From an uncultured Collinsella sp. (GTDB taxonomy: Bacteria > Actinomycetota > Coriobacteriia > Coriobacteriales > Coriobacteriaceae), in assembly GCA_934655835.1 (NCBI GenBank), contig CAKUHM010000069.1, positions 1-7,201 on the forward strand: a stretch of 7,201 nucleotides of DNA. The letters are read 5' to 3'. The position numbers and the translations under genes were made by a program. Below, piece after piece: positions 6,751 through 7,201 of the stretch. The notes under the pieces were generated by a model, which did not search any database, was not told the origin of the DNA, and worked only from the letters and a program-made list of their open reading frames with translations. Position 1 is the stretch's first letter. The number at the start of each line of letters is the position of its first letter.

Positions 6751-6799
6751 GTTTTCTAGAATACCCAACCCGGACGGCGATAAACCGACGCACGGTACG

Positions 6800-6805
6800 A
6801 AAGGA
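6800..6805 (+). promoter_or_regulatory. Ribosome binding site of the adenosyltransferase gene
   Basis: AAAGGA five bases before ATG at 6811. It decides the start, as no other in-frame start upstream fits. Confidence 0.65.
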
Positions 6806-6810
6806 TAGAT

Positions 6811-7201
6811 ATGGCATCTCTGGAAGTCGGCAAAGTTCAAATCTATACGGGCGACGGCAAGGGCAAGACGACGGCTGCGCTGGGGCTCGCGCTGCGCGCC
6901 ACGGGCTATGGACTTAACGTGCTCATGCTTCAGTTTGCCAAGAAGCTGCACTGCGCCGAACACGACGCAGCACCTCGATTGGGGCTACGCATCGTACAAG
7001 CCGACCGCGACACACCCGAGGCCTGTGCCGCACAGATCATGGAGCTGGCGCGCGAGCAGATTGGCCGGGTAGATGTGCTGATTCTGGACGAGCTGGGCGA
7101 GGCCATGCGCCGCGGTTTCGTGGTGCGCGAGGATATCGAGGAACTGATCGCGATGAAGCCCGCCACCACGGAGCTCGTACTGACCGGCCGCGGCCTACTC
7201 C
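6811..7201 (+). CDS. CobA/BtuR-like corrinoid adenosyltransferase, partial at window end
   Basis: P-loop protein of the family that transfers the adenosyl group of ATP to cob(I)alamin or cob(I)yrinic acid diamide to make the active coenzyme. The first 130 codons are visible; the 3' end is beyond the window. Seen: IYTGDGKGKTTAALGLALRA (11-30) with the family P-loop GDGKGKTT (14-21), LQFAKK (40-45), Walker B LILDELGEAMRRG (90-102) and LVLTGRG (122-128). These match the order and spacing of the family, but the middle part (about 46-85) is short, and the segment with MGEGFTW-like residues that contacts the corrinoid in well-studied CobA is not recognisable. So it could be a divergent short class or have a changed role. 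Start at 6811 is supported by AAAGGA (6800-6805), five bases upstream. Divergent from ftsH across 77 bases. Confidence 0.88.
   Translation, partial: MASLEVGKVQIYTGDGKGKTTAALGLALRATGYGLNVLMLQFAKKLHCAEHDAAPRLGLRIVQADRDTPEACAAQIMELAREQIGRVDVLILDELGEAMRRGFVVREDIEELIAMKPATTELVLTGRGLL

Noticed and set aside
6757..6810. Cobalamin riboswitch before the adenosyltransferase
   Set aside because: The leader is only about 54 bases and shows no B12-box; a cobalamin riboswitch needs roughly 200 bases.

Overview
The window looks like chromosomal DNA from a high-GC, anaerobic, gut-type actinobacterium of the Coriobacteriia (Collinsella-like). This placement is inferred from three things: strong GC bias in third codon positions, an actinobacterial-style layout in which a gene for isoleucyl-tRNA synthetase is controlled by a T-box, and an FtsH whose sequence resembles the clade seen in gut anaerobes. 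It is an inference from style and remembered families, not from a search. The genes are mostly housekeeping. I see no mobile element, CRISPR array, tRNA, rRNA or prophage.

Layout: positions 1-2672 (minus) hold ileS, cut by the window edge so that the last few dozen residues are missing. Positions 2716-3025 (minus) are its leader RNA, a T-box riboswitch in which I can trace Stem I with an AUC (Ile) specifier, Stem III, the T-box bulge UGGU, the antiterminator and a competing intrinsic terminator. Transcribed away from it, 3159-4247 (plus) encodes an iron-containing alcohol dehydrogenase of the GldA/YbdH type. It ends in a near-perfect bidirectional terminator (4255-4296) that it shares with the convergent gene at 4295-4750 (minus), a small cysteine-rich DUF523/TudS-like protein. 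Upstream of that gene (in minus-strand order) lies ftsH (4826-6733, minus), a membrane-bound AAA+ zinc protease with its own terminator at 4768-4803. Divergent from ftsH, across a 77-bp gap, is the start of a short CobA/BtuR-like corrinoid adenosyltransferase (6811 to the window end, plus).

How the parts work together: ileS charges tRNA-Ile, and its leader senses uncharged tRNA-Ile, so the pair forms a feedback circuit. The other genes are separate units rather than one pathway. The DUF523 gene has no room for its own promoter downstream of the ftsH terminator, so it is probably expressed by read-through from ftsH. Items most worth a second look are the complete T-box switch, the unusual FtsH residues (HEIGH zinc site, Arg next to the pore motif), the adenosyltransferase that seems to lack the usual corrinoid-binding segment, and a terminator whose hairpin resembles a widespread REP-like palindrome. 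I do not see a convincing wholly new system.
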